A stretch of 64,000 bases of DNA from Piliocolobus tephrosceles (taxonomy: Eukaryota; Chordata; Mammalia; Primates; Cercopithecidae). Position 1 is the first letter of the stretch, and each line of letters begins with the position of its first letter. Below the pieces are notes generated by a model that saw only the letters and a list, made by a program, of their open reading frames with translations, was not told where the DNA came from and made no database searches. The stretch is from assembly GCF_002776525.5 (NCBI RefSeq), contig NC_045441.1, positions 117,931,431-117,995,430 of the forward strand, in the 5' to 3' direction. This document shows positions 20,301 through 32,700 of this stretch, piece after piece. The position numbers and the translations under genes are program-made.

Positions 20301-23300
20301 CCATGGGGCAGGGGACACAGGTGCGGGGTGGGCGCTCGAGGTGCTGAGCGACAGGGCAGAGGGCACCCCCCTGGTACAGAGAGAAGACCCTGGCCCGGGC
20401 CCTCCCACCCACCGACGCGGGCCACGGGCACTGTCTGCACATCCCTCTGGGGACAGCGAGCACTCCCTGGGTGCCCTGGGGAGTCCAGGCCTTAGGGTTT
20501 GCGTGCCATCCAGCTGCCGCCTCGCCATGCACACTCCCACCGCCCGTCTCCGCTCACTGTCCCCTTTCCTTCCATCCGGCAACCTAGCACACACTTGGGA
20601 GGACAGAACCTGTGCCTGTCACTGATTACTGGGGGCCCCCAACAAAACAAGTGGCTCCCCAGCTTCACAACCCCTTCGCGGGCCAGGAGAGAGCTGAAGA
20701 CAGGTCCCAACAACTGCCCGCGTCTGCGGGCTCTGGGGCCGAGGGGAGCTGGCGCGGGAGGCCCTCTTCGTGCATGTGCTCAGCAGCTGGGTTCAGGCCC
20801 AGGGGCCAGGACAGGCAGGGCCCAGCCTCAGAAACCTAAAAAGGCACTGAGCGAGTGCGGGGAGACTTAACCCCTGACTGTCCTCCTCCTGCTTCAGCCT
20901 GCAGCGGAGGGGGCTTCCGCAAGTCCAGGCCCTGCCCCAGCCCACCCCCTACCCCGGGATTGGCTGCAGCTAATGGTCTGGGCTGCGGAGAGGGAGGGGA
21001 AGGCCTGTGGAAGGGAGGAAGTCATTGAGTGTAACCAGATTTGGAAGGTGTGTAGTGCAGGGTGGGGGCGGGGAGACACTCCAGTCTTGGGAGCAAAGAC
21101 GCCAAGGGTGGGCTTAGAGTGGCAGGAGGCCGTCCTGCCCTCAGAGTCCTGCAGTCATCCCTGAGGCAGGGGGGCCTGGGGAAGACCCCACTGCCACCCC
21201 TGTGGAGAGCTCTTAAGAACCTTGCTGGGATTTGCAGGATGGGGTTCTTGGACGGTACACCCCACGGCCCCAGGAGAGGAGTTTCATGGCGGGCCAGGTG
21301 GGCCCCACACTGGATGTTCCCTGAGATTTCTCTGTCAGCCCCACTCTCCCTTGGGGCCATCTCTAGGCCTCCTGATATAGCAGCTGAGGTCAGCCCGGGG
21401 CCCTTTGCCCCATCCAGTCCCCTCCCTAGCCCTTACCCCCTCCTACCTCTATACTGCCCCCCCACCCCACCCGCCTGGCCTGGCCTGGAAATAGCCCTGC
21501 CTCCGTGACACAGCAGATGTCTCTGAGCTTTCCAGAAGGACAAGGCTGAGGGCAGGGGGTGGGGGAGGGGGCCTGGAGTGTGTAGTGAGGCTGAGGGCTA
21601 CGTGATGGAGGCTGAGGGGTCAGAGAGGAGTCAGTCCTGGGCCGGCATCCTCAGCAGACTGGGGTTTGAAAGGCAGGACTGACTGTCCCAGGTGGGGTCT
21701 TGGGGAAGAGCGGGAGGCCTCTGCAAGACATGTAGGAAACCACTCAGCCTTCCCCTCCCTTCCAGTCTGCGGGGGCTCCCGGCCCCTCTCCAGGCCTGGT
21801 CCTTCATGAGCACACCTCTCCCCTCCCCCGTGGCGGTGCCTGGCTCCAGCCCCCTTGGCTCTGCGGAGGAGGGGCCAGCTTAGAGCTGAGGGGAAGAAGC
21901 AAAAGCTGGTTTGAGGGTGGGAGGGAAGCTCCCTGGTTCCCGCTGGGAGGAAGGGGAGGCAGTCCTCATTTGGGCCAAGTGGCTCACTTGCGCTGATGAG
22001 ATAAGCTGTCAGCAATTCAGCTGCCGGCCCCAGGCTGAGGCTGGAGGGGAGGGGACACTGGCAGCGACCGGCAGAGGTCCAAAGGGGCTGCCCACGAGGA
22101 GGGGGCATCCTGCTTCTGCTCGCTCCCCTCCTCCATTTAGTGGTGGGAAGGGGCGATCCACGGGGCCTCCTTCTGAGTATTGTCTCAGCACTGAAATCGA
22201 GAGTCTGGGCACCTCAGGGGGCATCAGAAAGACTCCCCACTTCTCTTTCTAGAAGGAAGTCGGGGTCTGGAGTAGCAGCTGGGATCCAAGTCCACCTGAA
22301 GAAGGGGCACTGAGCCCAGGCTAAAGGAGCTGTGCCCTTCATATCCCCACCACCTTGTCCTGGGCCCCCATTGCCCCTCGACCCCTCCGAACAAAGAGGC
22401 CTATGAGGCAGCTCTGTCCCGCAGCTGTTCCCCAGTTGCTATTCCTTCTCCTGGAGCCAACAACCGAGGGAGGGGCTGGAGGGGGCAGCAGCTGTCCCAG
22501 CACCTCCCTAGGCCCAGCCCTCTCCTCCCCCTTCGTTTGAGGCCTGGGGTGGCCTCGGGAACTAGCTGTCTGGCCCCTCCCACTCCTTTGGGGGTATCCC
22601 TAGGCAGATGGAGAACTGGTTTGGTGGGCCCTGGTGCCGCTGAGCTCCTTTCCTCTGCCTGGCCTCCGAGAGGGAGGAGGGAGAGGGAGGTCATTGCTTC
22701 CAGAGTGGGACTTGGGGCCCCACTGCCCTTCTCCTGCCCCAAGCCTGGACCGCTTGCTGTCTGGCCCAGGGCCAGTTGCTGGGGAGAAACCTCCCTCTCC
22801 AGCAAGTATGAATGACCACCCTCCCCATATACACACCCCTCCAACCCCTGCAACCTCAAGGCTTCCTGCCCAGGGGTCTGGCTCCAGTTTGCAAGAAGTA
22901 ATTCTGAGCATGTGAGCTTTGGAGTCTGTCGGGGTTGTGAGAGACTGGGGGCACCGGGGCATCCAGACTGTGTGAAAGTGTTGGAGCCTGTGTGTTTGAG
23001 AGAAAGCACCGGGAGGCAGGGAGTGAGTGTGTCATGGAATCTGAAAGCTGCCAAACCATTGTGCTGCAGTGGAGCCAGGGGAAGGGGGCGGGCTGGGGAG
23101 CTGCTGGGGAAGGAAGGATGAATCAGTGACAGGGTGGGGGAGCCCAGGAGGCCAGAGCCCCAGCCAGAGGGACAGGGAGACTGAGGCACCCCTCCCATGG
23201 CAGGTGGGAGTGAGGCAGGGGATGCCCTGGATTTCCCAGGCTCTTGGTCTCCTAACACTCTCCCCAAGATGTGGGGAAGGGTGGAGGGGAGAAGATGTGT

Positions 23301-26300
23301 AAGGGGAAGCCTCCACTCCACCCTCTCCCATCTCTCGGGCAACATCAGTAAACAAGACTGAGTCCTCCACCCGCTTCCAGCCTCCTGAAAGCAGTGCTTT
23401 GGGAAGCTGATAGATTTCAGAACTTCATTGCCCTTTACAAGTAAGCTGAATTCCAAAGATCTGTCTATGTGCTAGGCTGCCCCAGGCTTCTGGATATTTC
23501 TTTCTGATTGTTAAGTGGGATCTAGGCCCCCCCCAAATCTTGAGGAACCAGTTCTGGCTCAAAGGATTCCTCAAAGGAGGTGATGGGTGGAGTGTGTCAG
23601 CTCCTGAGGCTGGAGTCCCTCTGGCCCCCAGCCTTTGACAACATGACTTTCAAGACCTAACCGAGAATGTACCAGACTCCACCCACCCACCCCTGCCCCA
23701 CTATCGGAACCCCTTGGTTTCTAAAGCCCTTTGTGGCATTCGGGGTAGAGTGTGAGTGGAAACTCGTCCTACTCCGCTCCAATTTCAGTTCTTAAAATAT
23801 TCATTCATTCAACTAATATTTAGTGAGACCTTACTATGTTTAAGACCTTCATTGTAGAAAGATAAAACCTAGTGTCTAGAATGAAAGAAACTAGACCAAA
23901 AAAAAAAGAGTATATACTGTGTGATTCCATTTATATAACACTCTAGGAAATATAAAGTCATCTATCGTGACAGAGAGCAGATCAGTTGTTGCTTGGGATG
24001 GAAGGACAAGGATGGCAGGAGGGAGGGCTCACAAAGGGGTGTGTGCAAGGAAACTTTGGGGAGTGATGGATGGTACCTTCGTTATTCTCGATCTGTGGTG
24101 ACGGCTTCGTGAGATATCCATAGTGTCAAAGCTTCTCAAACTTCATTATCTAGCCTGTGCAGTTTGCTCTATGTCAATCATAGCTCAGTAGAACTGTTAA
24201 CAAAACAAAAAGGCTCTGCCCTGGGAGCCTTACAATCCCACAAGGCCAGACAGAAACCAAGTAATTACATAAACAGGAGGCAGACTCACTTGCTGTAGCT
24301 GAGGTGAGGGTACCTTCCGGAACCGCAGGAACACAGAGAAGCAGCCATCTGACCGGAAGGGCCCCATAAAGGACTTGGCATCTGAGTGGGGCCTTGCAGG
24401 AGGGAGAGGGTCAGGTAGGCAGAGACCAGAGGCCTGACCCCAGGGCTCTGGCCCGAGGAGCTGCGCAGATGAGGGAGGGTGCTCTGGGGCAGTGGAGGGT
24501 GGGGCGCCCCTGAGCCTGTCTGTGCCCTCCCCTCTGCAGACAGCAAGGCCATCGTGGATGGGAACCTGAAGCTGATCCTTGGCCTGATCTGGACGCTGAT
24601 CCTGCACTACTCCATCTCCATGCCCATGTGGGAGGATGAAGATGATGAGGACGCCCGCAAACAGACACCCAAGCAGCGACTGCTCGGCTGGATCCAGAAC
24701 AAGGTGCCCCAGCTGCCCATCACCAACTTCAACCGTGACTGGCAGGATGGCAAAGCTCTGGGCGCCCTGGTGGACAACTGTGCCCCTGGTGAGTGGGCCA
24801 GCGAGCACAGCATGGAGCCCTTAGCTCCCAAAGACAGAGGGGACAAACTGGGGCTGCCAAGGCACATGGTTGTCAGAATGCACACCCTGGGGCCTGGGGG
24901 GCAGGATCCCCTGCAGGGTTTATCCTCCTTCAGCTGAGACTGTCTGCTGGTTGGCAGCAGGCCCTACCTGATGAGTGTGCCAGATTCCACAGAGGCAGGG
25001 AGAGGTTTACAACCCCTTATTTTACAGACAAGGACACCATGGCCCAGAGAGGGCTGGTGACTTATCCAAGATCACACAGGTTATCCATGGCAGAAACACC
25101 TAGAGCCTCGGGCCTGGACTCCCTGCCCCATGAATTCTTTACTGTGCCACGAGGCACTATTCCTGCCGAGCTGAGAGAGAGGCAGTGTGGTGACCGGGAC
25201 TTGTAGCAAGACCAGGAGTTAGATCCAGAGAAGGCTTTTCTCTGGGAGACCCTGGGATGGCTTTGAGAAGGGGTTGAGGCTCAGGATGATGTGCGATGAG
25301 GCCAGTGGGACACTGCCTGGTGGCAGGTGACCCAGCCTTGCCCCTTCTTCATGTAGGTCCTGGCCTGGTCAAGTGAGGGCAGCTCAGGAGCCATGATAAA
25401 ACTGAGGCATCACTGGCTAGCGCATACCCCATGGACAGCTCTTTTTCTGCCCCTCACCTCCTGAAAAGAGAGGTTTTCTCCTGGAGTCAGCCCCTTGGGA
25501 GAATCCTCCTCCACCCTGGGGTCAGCTGGGGAGCAGGGGGTGGGAGGCGGGGGCACAGCCTCCTGGGAAGCATTCCCAGCTGCTGAGCCATGGCCCATAA
25601 CTGGTGTGGCTGCCAGCAGTGAGCTCAGCTGTTCCAGCCAGTCATGGATTCCAGCTTTGAGCCCGCCCCCTCCCCGAAACGGTGTGCCATCCCCCTCCTC
25701 CAGTTCTGGCCTGAACCAAGTGCCCCCTCACCTCCAGCCTTCACAGGAGTGATCTGGGGCTGCCTCAGCATCCTTCCTGTTAGGAGGGCGGGGCTCCTGA
25801 GGACAGCAGAGAAGAAGTCATTCTCTCCCCACAGGCCCTTTAATGCCTCAGTTTCCCCAAGTGAGCAGTTAGAAGGAATAGGGAGTCTTATACCCTAAGA
25901 CTGGCATGGAAAGTGTTTGGAGATCTAGGGCTTCAGGACAGCTGTGAGGAAGCCTTCTAGGAATGGGTCAGGGGCGTATGTGGGACAAGCACTCTGACCT
26001 CCTCTGCCCACCCCTGAGAAAGCTGAATGAGGCAAGAGATATCTGAGAGGGGGTACCCTCCCAGGGTTTGGGGTTCAAGGTCTGAGCTGGGGCCTGGGCA
26101 GGCAGGAGGCCGGCCAGCAGGGCTGGTGCCAGGCTGCGTCAGCCAGGGCAGAAAGGCCTCATTGTTGGTGGTGGGGAGGGCTGTCGTGCTCCTACATGGT
26201 GAGGGGCCTCGCAGCTGATGGGATCAGCAGGAACCTGGCTGGTCAAGGCCTAGAGCTGGTGGGAAGGGGTGTGAAGCCACCGCCTCCGAGGGTGTTGGGT

Positions 26301-26759
26301 GAACAAATGCCTTGCATCCTGACCAGCTGGCTGCCCCTCACCATTGTCTCCCTCCATCACCTCTCCAGGTCTCTGCCCCGACTGGGAGGCCTGGGATCCC
26401 AACCAGCCCGTGGAGAACGCCCGAGAGGCCATGCAGCAGGCCGACGACTGGCTTGGGGTGCCCCAGGTACCTGCACAGATGGGGCAGCAGGGGGCAGGGG
26501 GCAGGGGCAGAGGTTGATTCTGTAAGTTTACCTGACTGGGGTGCAGGGGGAGACTGGGGCTGCTGGGAAAAAGAGGACACCATGTGAAATCACTCCCTTC
26601 CATCACAGGTCATTGCCCCTGAGGAGATCGTGGACCCCAACGTGGATGAGCATTCTGTTATGACATATCTGTCCCAGTTCCCCAAGGCCAAGCTCAAACC
26701 AGGCGCCCCTGTTCGATCCAAGCAGCTGAACCCCAAGAAAGCCATCGCCTATGGGCCTG
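19901..26759 (+). CDS. FLNC: FLNC exons 1-4: actin-binding domain and start of repeat 1
   Basis: Exons 19901-20252, 24540-24788, 26369-26466 and 26609-26759 encode residues 1-283. ATG is chosen because the frame starts [11 protein letters not shown] and the context CAGCATGATG follows a GC-rich leader with no earlier in-frame ATG. CH1 spans about residues 37-143 ([17 protein letters not shown], then [15 protein letters not shown]) and CH2 about 160-260 ([15 protein letters not shown], then [18 protein letters not shown]). Intron 1 is 4.3 kb. Exon 4 ends inside the AYGPG motif that opens the first Ig repeat. Confidence 0.96.
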
Positions 26760-29700
26760 GTACGTGTGAGCCCCTGGCAGCCCTCCTGGGCAGCTGGGCA
26801 CATGTCGGCTCTCCCTGAGTAACCCGGGCTCTGCTCCTACCCCGCAGGCATCGAGCCACAGGGCAACACCGTGCTGCAGCCTGCCCACTTCGCCGTGCAG
26901 ACGGTGGACGCAGGCGTGGGCGAGGTGCTGGTCTACATCGAAGACCCCGAAGGCCACACCGAGGAGGTATGCAGAGGCCGCTGGGGAAGAGGGATTCGCT
27001 TGGGATTGGAACCAGAGAGCGTGGGGCCAACAACAGGAAATGGCCCGGAGGTGACTGCTAGAGCGACACACTGTGCTGTGCAGTCTGGGGAAGGTGTCAC
27101 CGTGGGGGCTAAGTGGGGCTGGGGTGCATAAGGCGTTGTGTGGTCAGGAGAGACTATGGTCATTGGAGGGGCTTCCAATCTTTTTCCCTCCCAATAGGCC
27201 AAGGTGGTTCCCAACAATGACAAAGACCGCACCTACGCTGTCTCCTATGTGCCCAAGGTCGCTGGGTTACACAAGGTATCTCCCTCTAGGCCCCCCTGCC
27301 TGCCCTGCTCTTCACATCCTTGGCTCCGGCTGCAGGGACCCCTCTCTCAGCCTGCACTTCGCCCCTGCCCAGAGCCCCAGCTGCCCTCCTCTCACCCTCC
27401 TTGGTGTGGCTGTGCCCCTCTGCCCCCCTCAGGACCGCTCTCCCCTAGAAGCTAACCTTTGACCTCTGACCCCTAGGTGACCGTGCTCTTTGCTGGCCAG
27501 AACATTGAACGCAGTCCCTTTGAGGTGAACGTGGGCATGGCCCTGGGAGATGCCAACAAGGTGTCAGCCCGTGGTCCTGGCCTGGAACCTGTGGGCAATG
27601 TGGCCAACAAACCCACCTACTTTGACATCTACACTGCGGGTAGGACGGGCCCCAGAGGGATGCAGGCGGAAAGCCCCTGACCGTGTGGGGCTGTGGGAGG
27701 TGGGGCTGGGGCAGGGATGCCAGCCAGAGGGTGGGCAGCCTCAGGGTGAAGGCACTGGGGCAGCTGTGTGTCCAGAGTGGGTGCTGACAGCCTCTGTTTT
27801 CGGCAGGGGCCGGCACTGGCGACGTTGCTGTGGTGATCGTGGACCCACAGGGCCGGCGGGACACAGTGGAGGTCGCCCTGGAGGACAAGGGTGACAGCAC
27901 GTTCCGCTGCACATACAGACCTGTCATGGAGGGACCACACACCGTACACGTGGCCTTTGCGGGTGCCCCCATCACCCGCAGTCCCTTCCCTGTCCACGTG
28001 TCAGAAGGTAAGGGCCCTTCACCGCTCCCCACGGTAGCCCTCACCAAAGCCAGGATGCAGAGAATTGCCACCAAGTTCTGGTCCTGAGGACTGGGGGAAC
28101 ATGAAGCACTAAGTCCATGGGACAGAGGGGCACGGCTGGCTGAGGCTTGCAAGGGGCAAGAGGAAGAGCTGGGGCGGGGCTCTGCAGAGACCCCCTTCCT
28201 GAGTCCTCCACCCTACCCCCAAGGTGGCTGGAGTCCCTAACAGCAGGGCTGGGAGGCCACAGTGGAGGGTCCCAGAACACGTGCCACACTGGGAGGGCTG
28301 AGCGGAAGTGACGGGGCCGTACGGGTAGGGGCATATCTGGGGAGCACTGTCCACACACCAGGCCCTCGGGTGGTGACTGCCCCACTTGTTCTCTCCCTAC
28401 ACTCAGTGCCCATCGTCCACCAGGCCAAGAGAGTGGTGCCACGTTAATGCTTTCCAGTGGAGGCGGGGCCAGGCATGGCCGTAGCTGACTGGCCTCACCT
28501 GCGCTGTGTGGCATGGCCCGGGCAGTGTGGAATCGCCCCACTTCCATGGCATCCTGTGGCAGGCCCCAGGTTCCATGCCATTGTCTGTGTTCTGTGGCAG
28601 GTCTAGTGTCTTTGCCACTTGCCTGGTGATTTCTGTGGTGAAATCTGGGCTCTGAGCTCTGCCTGTGTTCTGTGGGACCCCTGGGGCAGTGCCCTTGCCT
28701 ATGGTCATGGCAGTCCTGGAATACGTGTCGTTGCCTGTTTCGTAGCACCTGTGGGTTCCATGCCATTTTCTGGACTCTGTGGCAGGCTGAGATTCCTATT
28801 CCTTTGCCTGTGTTCCATGGCAAGGCCTGAGCTCACTGCCACTGGCCAGTCTGTGGTAGGCTGATGTCCGTAAGTTGCCTGTGTTCTATGGCAGGCTTCG
28901 AGTTCTATGAAGTAGCTCTTGTTCCGTGGCGTTGCTGGATGTTTTGTGGCATGACTTAGATCCTAAGGTTGCTTTGGTGCTCTGAGAGGCCCAGAGGGCT
29001 CTAGATGGATGGCCTTGGGGTGGGTAAAGGAGCCTTCCCTGTCTCTCTGAACCCACTCTCAGCCCAGGCTCTGCCATGCATTTCCCCAGTGGCACTGGCT
29101 CGGAAGCTTTCTTGTAACCTGCCTGATCTGGGGCCTGTACCAGCTCCAGCCCAGCAACCCCGGTTGTGTTGGGGGCACAAAGGGCTCCAGAGCAGGGCTG
29201 TGGGCCACTGCTTGTGCCTGGGAGGGGTTAGAAGGACTGTGCACAGGGAGGTGGGGGCTAGTACTCCAAGGCCCCTCAGCACCCCCAACCTCCTTTCTCT
29301 TCCTTCTCTAGCCTGTAACCCCAATGCCTGCCGCGCCTCTGGGCGAGGCCTGCAGCCCAAGGGTGTTCGTGTGAAAGAGGTGGCTGACTTCAAGGTGTTT
29401 ACCAAGGGTGCCGGCAGCGGGGAGCTCAAGGTCACAGTCAAGGGGCCAAGTGAGTGCCAGAGCCCAGGGTCGTGAGGGTGAGGCTGGGGGATCAGGAGGG
29501 AAGTATGGCCAGTGGTTCTGACTCCCAGAGGGCAGTGACAGCCCGCACCACAGCTCCACAGTGACCAGAGGCACCCCAGAATCTCAGGCACATTGTCTCC
29601 TCTCTGCCTCAGTTTCTCGGTCTGCAAGCCAGGAATGATTCTCTCCACCCTAAGTGCTATACGGGGTGTTATGTACAGGGATGACAAGTGGTCCCTGCCA

Positions 29701-32700
29701 TGAGTTGCAGCACTGCTCACTAGAGCACTGCCCTCGGGCTGGGTCGGGGTCCCCATGCTCCGTGAGGGGATTGAGGAGCTGGGACTTCAAGGCTATTGAT
29801 CTGCCGTCTTCCCCCACACCTTGCCCCCATCTCCTCAGAGGGCACAGAGGAGCCGGTGAAGGTGCGGGAGGCTGGGGACGGTGTGTTCGAGTGCGAATAC
29901 TACCCGGTGGTGCCTGGGAAATACGTGGTGACCATCACGTGGGGCGGCTACGCCATCCCTCGCAGGTAAGTACCTTGCGCCCCCCATGCTGTCCTGTCTA
30001 GGCCATCACAGGGAGGGACAGAGGGCAGTGGGCTGCGGGGGAGTTTGAGGGGAGATGGAGGGGGACCTCGGGGGTCACTTCCTGGAGTAGACACCAGCTC
30101 CTCTCTGCTCAGCCCCTTTGAGGTACAGGTGAGCCCAGAGGCAGGAGTGCAAAAGGTCCGGGCCTGGGGTCCTGGTTTGGAGACTGGCCAGGTGGGCAAG
30201 TCAGCTGACTTTGTGGTGGAAGCCATTGGCACCGAGGTGGGGACACTGGGTAAGTGGCTGAGGGGCAGGAGGAGGGAGTGCTGTGGGGGGAGGGCAGCAG
30301 GGGACACTGTGGGTAATGGGTGCAGTGAGCATGCTGGGGAGTGCTGGGGTGAGCAGGGAGATGGGACATGAGGTGGCCAGAGGGGAACTGGGGGACGGAA
30401 GGGTCTTACCTGATGCTGGACCCTCTGACCCTCCCCGACCTCGCCCCAGGCTTCTCCATTGAGGGGCCCTCACAAGCCAAGATCGAATGTGATGACAAGG
30501 GGGATGGCTCCTGCGATGTGCGGTACTGGCCCACGGAGCCTGGGGAGTATGCTGTGCACGTCATCTGCGACGACGAGGACATCCGAGACTCACCCTTCAT
30601 TGCCCACATCTTGCCCGCCCCACCTGACTGCTTCCCGGACAAGGTATGGTCCCAGGTCACACACACCTGCCCTGGGGGTGGGGCAAGCTGGTTCTCCTCC
30701 CGTCCCCAACCCAGCCTTCTTCCCTCCACACAGGTGAAGGCCTTTGGGCCTGGCCTGGAGCCTACAGGCTGCATTGTGGACAAGCCCGCTGAGTTCACCA
30801 TTGATGCCCGTGCAGCTGGCAAGGGAGACCTGAAGCTCTATGCCCAGGTAGGTCATTATCCAGTCTCTGCTGTCCTAACTACCTATGGCAGGGACCCTGG
30901 AAGGCAGGGCCAGGCCAGAGGCAGAGACCTCCTGGCAGGAAATGACAGCATCACAGTAGATCAGGCAGGACTGATACTCATGGGCCCATCAGTACCCTGG
31001 AAAATTTTAAATTTTGTGTTTTATGTTTCTTTTTTTTTTTTTTGAGATGGAGTCTTGCTCTGTTGCCCAGGCTGGAGTGCAGGGGCACAATCTCTGCTCA
31101 CTGCAAGCTCCGACCCCCGGGTTCATGTCATTCTCCTGCCTCAGCCTCCCAAGTAGCTGGGATTACAGGTGCCCGCCACCACACCCGGCTAATCTTTTTT
31201 AGTAGAGACCAGGATGGTCTCGATCTCCTGACCTCATGATCCGCCCACCTCGGCCTCCCAAAGTGCTGGGATTACAGGCGTGAGCCACCACAGCGGGCCA
31301 AATTTTGTGTTTTCTTAATGATGATAACCTAAAAACGTATTTTACCAAAGAGTCATTTTTGTGCTAATTTGTAATTGAAAGATTGTTTCATTGAATAAGA
31401 CATTGGTTTTCCAAGTCAGTTTCTCAGATTCGTGTCCATTGACTCCTAGAGGTTAATGAACATATTCTTGAGAATCTAAGACGGTGATTCTTCTTTGAAC
31501 AGCTCATGATTCAGTTTTAGGAACATAAATTTAGTCCACACTCTTCCTGTCCAACACATTTCAGAGTTGAGGAAACCTAGGCTGGGAGAGCAAGCCATAC
31601 AGATGGCCTTGAGCTAGGCCTCCAGGCTCCCAGGGTGGGCTCTGGCCGCCAGAGCATGTGGCCCTGGGCTCTGGTGGCCTCAGTAACTGGTGTGGGGGTG
31701 GGAGTGCCTGTGCTTTGGCAGTGGAAAAGGAGGCGCTGGGTTCACCTGTGGCCGGCAGAGGGCGCTCTGCAGAGGCCACAGCTATGAACTTTGCTTGGGT
31801 GATGCCCACAGGACGCGGACGGCTGTCCCATCGACATCAAGGTGATCCCCAACGGCGATGGCACCTTCCGCTGCTCCTACGTGCCCACCAAGCCCATTAA
31901 GCACACGATCATCATCTCCTGGGGAGGCGTAAACGTGCCCAAGAGCCCCTTCCGGGTGCGTCCTCCCAGTTTGCCCCGTGCCCACCACCAGGGGTCCCTG
32001 AGGGAGGGCGGATGCCTCGCTGGAGTCCCTGTTGTCCCTGGGCTCAGGCTGGGACTGAGGCTTGGGCTGGTGCCACTGAGGCTAGGCCGGGTGCGCTGGG
32101 CAGGAGGATGAGCCTTGAGGGAGGGCACGGCGCTGAGCTGTGACCCCTCCCGCAGGTGAACGTGGGCGAGGGCAGCCACCCCGAGCGGGTGAAGGTGTAC
32201 GGCCCCGGTGTGGAGAAGACCGGCCTCAAGGCCAACGAGCCCACCTACTTCACCGTGGACTGCAGCGAGGCGGGGCAAGGTGCGCCCAGCCGGAAGGGGT
32301 GGGTCTGGGAGGGGAGCAGGGGTGAGTCGGGTTGGGGGACTGAGCCTGACTCACAGTGGTGCCCGCCTCTCTGCAGGCGATGTGAGCATTGGCATCAAGT
32401 GCGCCCCCGGCGTGGTGGGCCCTGCAGAGGCTGACATCGACTTCGACATCATCAAGAATGACAACGACACCTTCACTGTCAAGTATACGCCACCGGGGGC
32501 AGGCCGCTACACCATCATGGTGCTGTTTGCCAACCAGGTACCCAAGCTCCTGGGTACTCACAGTGACGTGCACCTCCCAGCTCTAGAAGGCAGCTGTAGA
32601 TGCTGTCACGGGACAGGGAGGGATGATTCCGCAGACATGGCGGAGCCCTACCTGTGTGAGGCAGGGTGCCTCAGAGGAAGCAAAGGGGGCTGTTTTGGAG

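Noticed and set aside
22401..23456. 351-codon minus-strand frame in FLNC intron 1
   Set aside because: GC-rich intron, low-complexity Pro/Ser/Leu composition, no exon-like splice pattern and no family resemblance.
28041..28823. 260-codon minus-strand frame over the intron 8 minisatellite
   Set aside because: Its 'RQ-GHG' style repeats come from the 37-bp minisatellite, not from a protein family.
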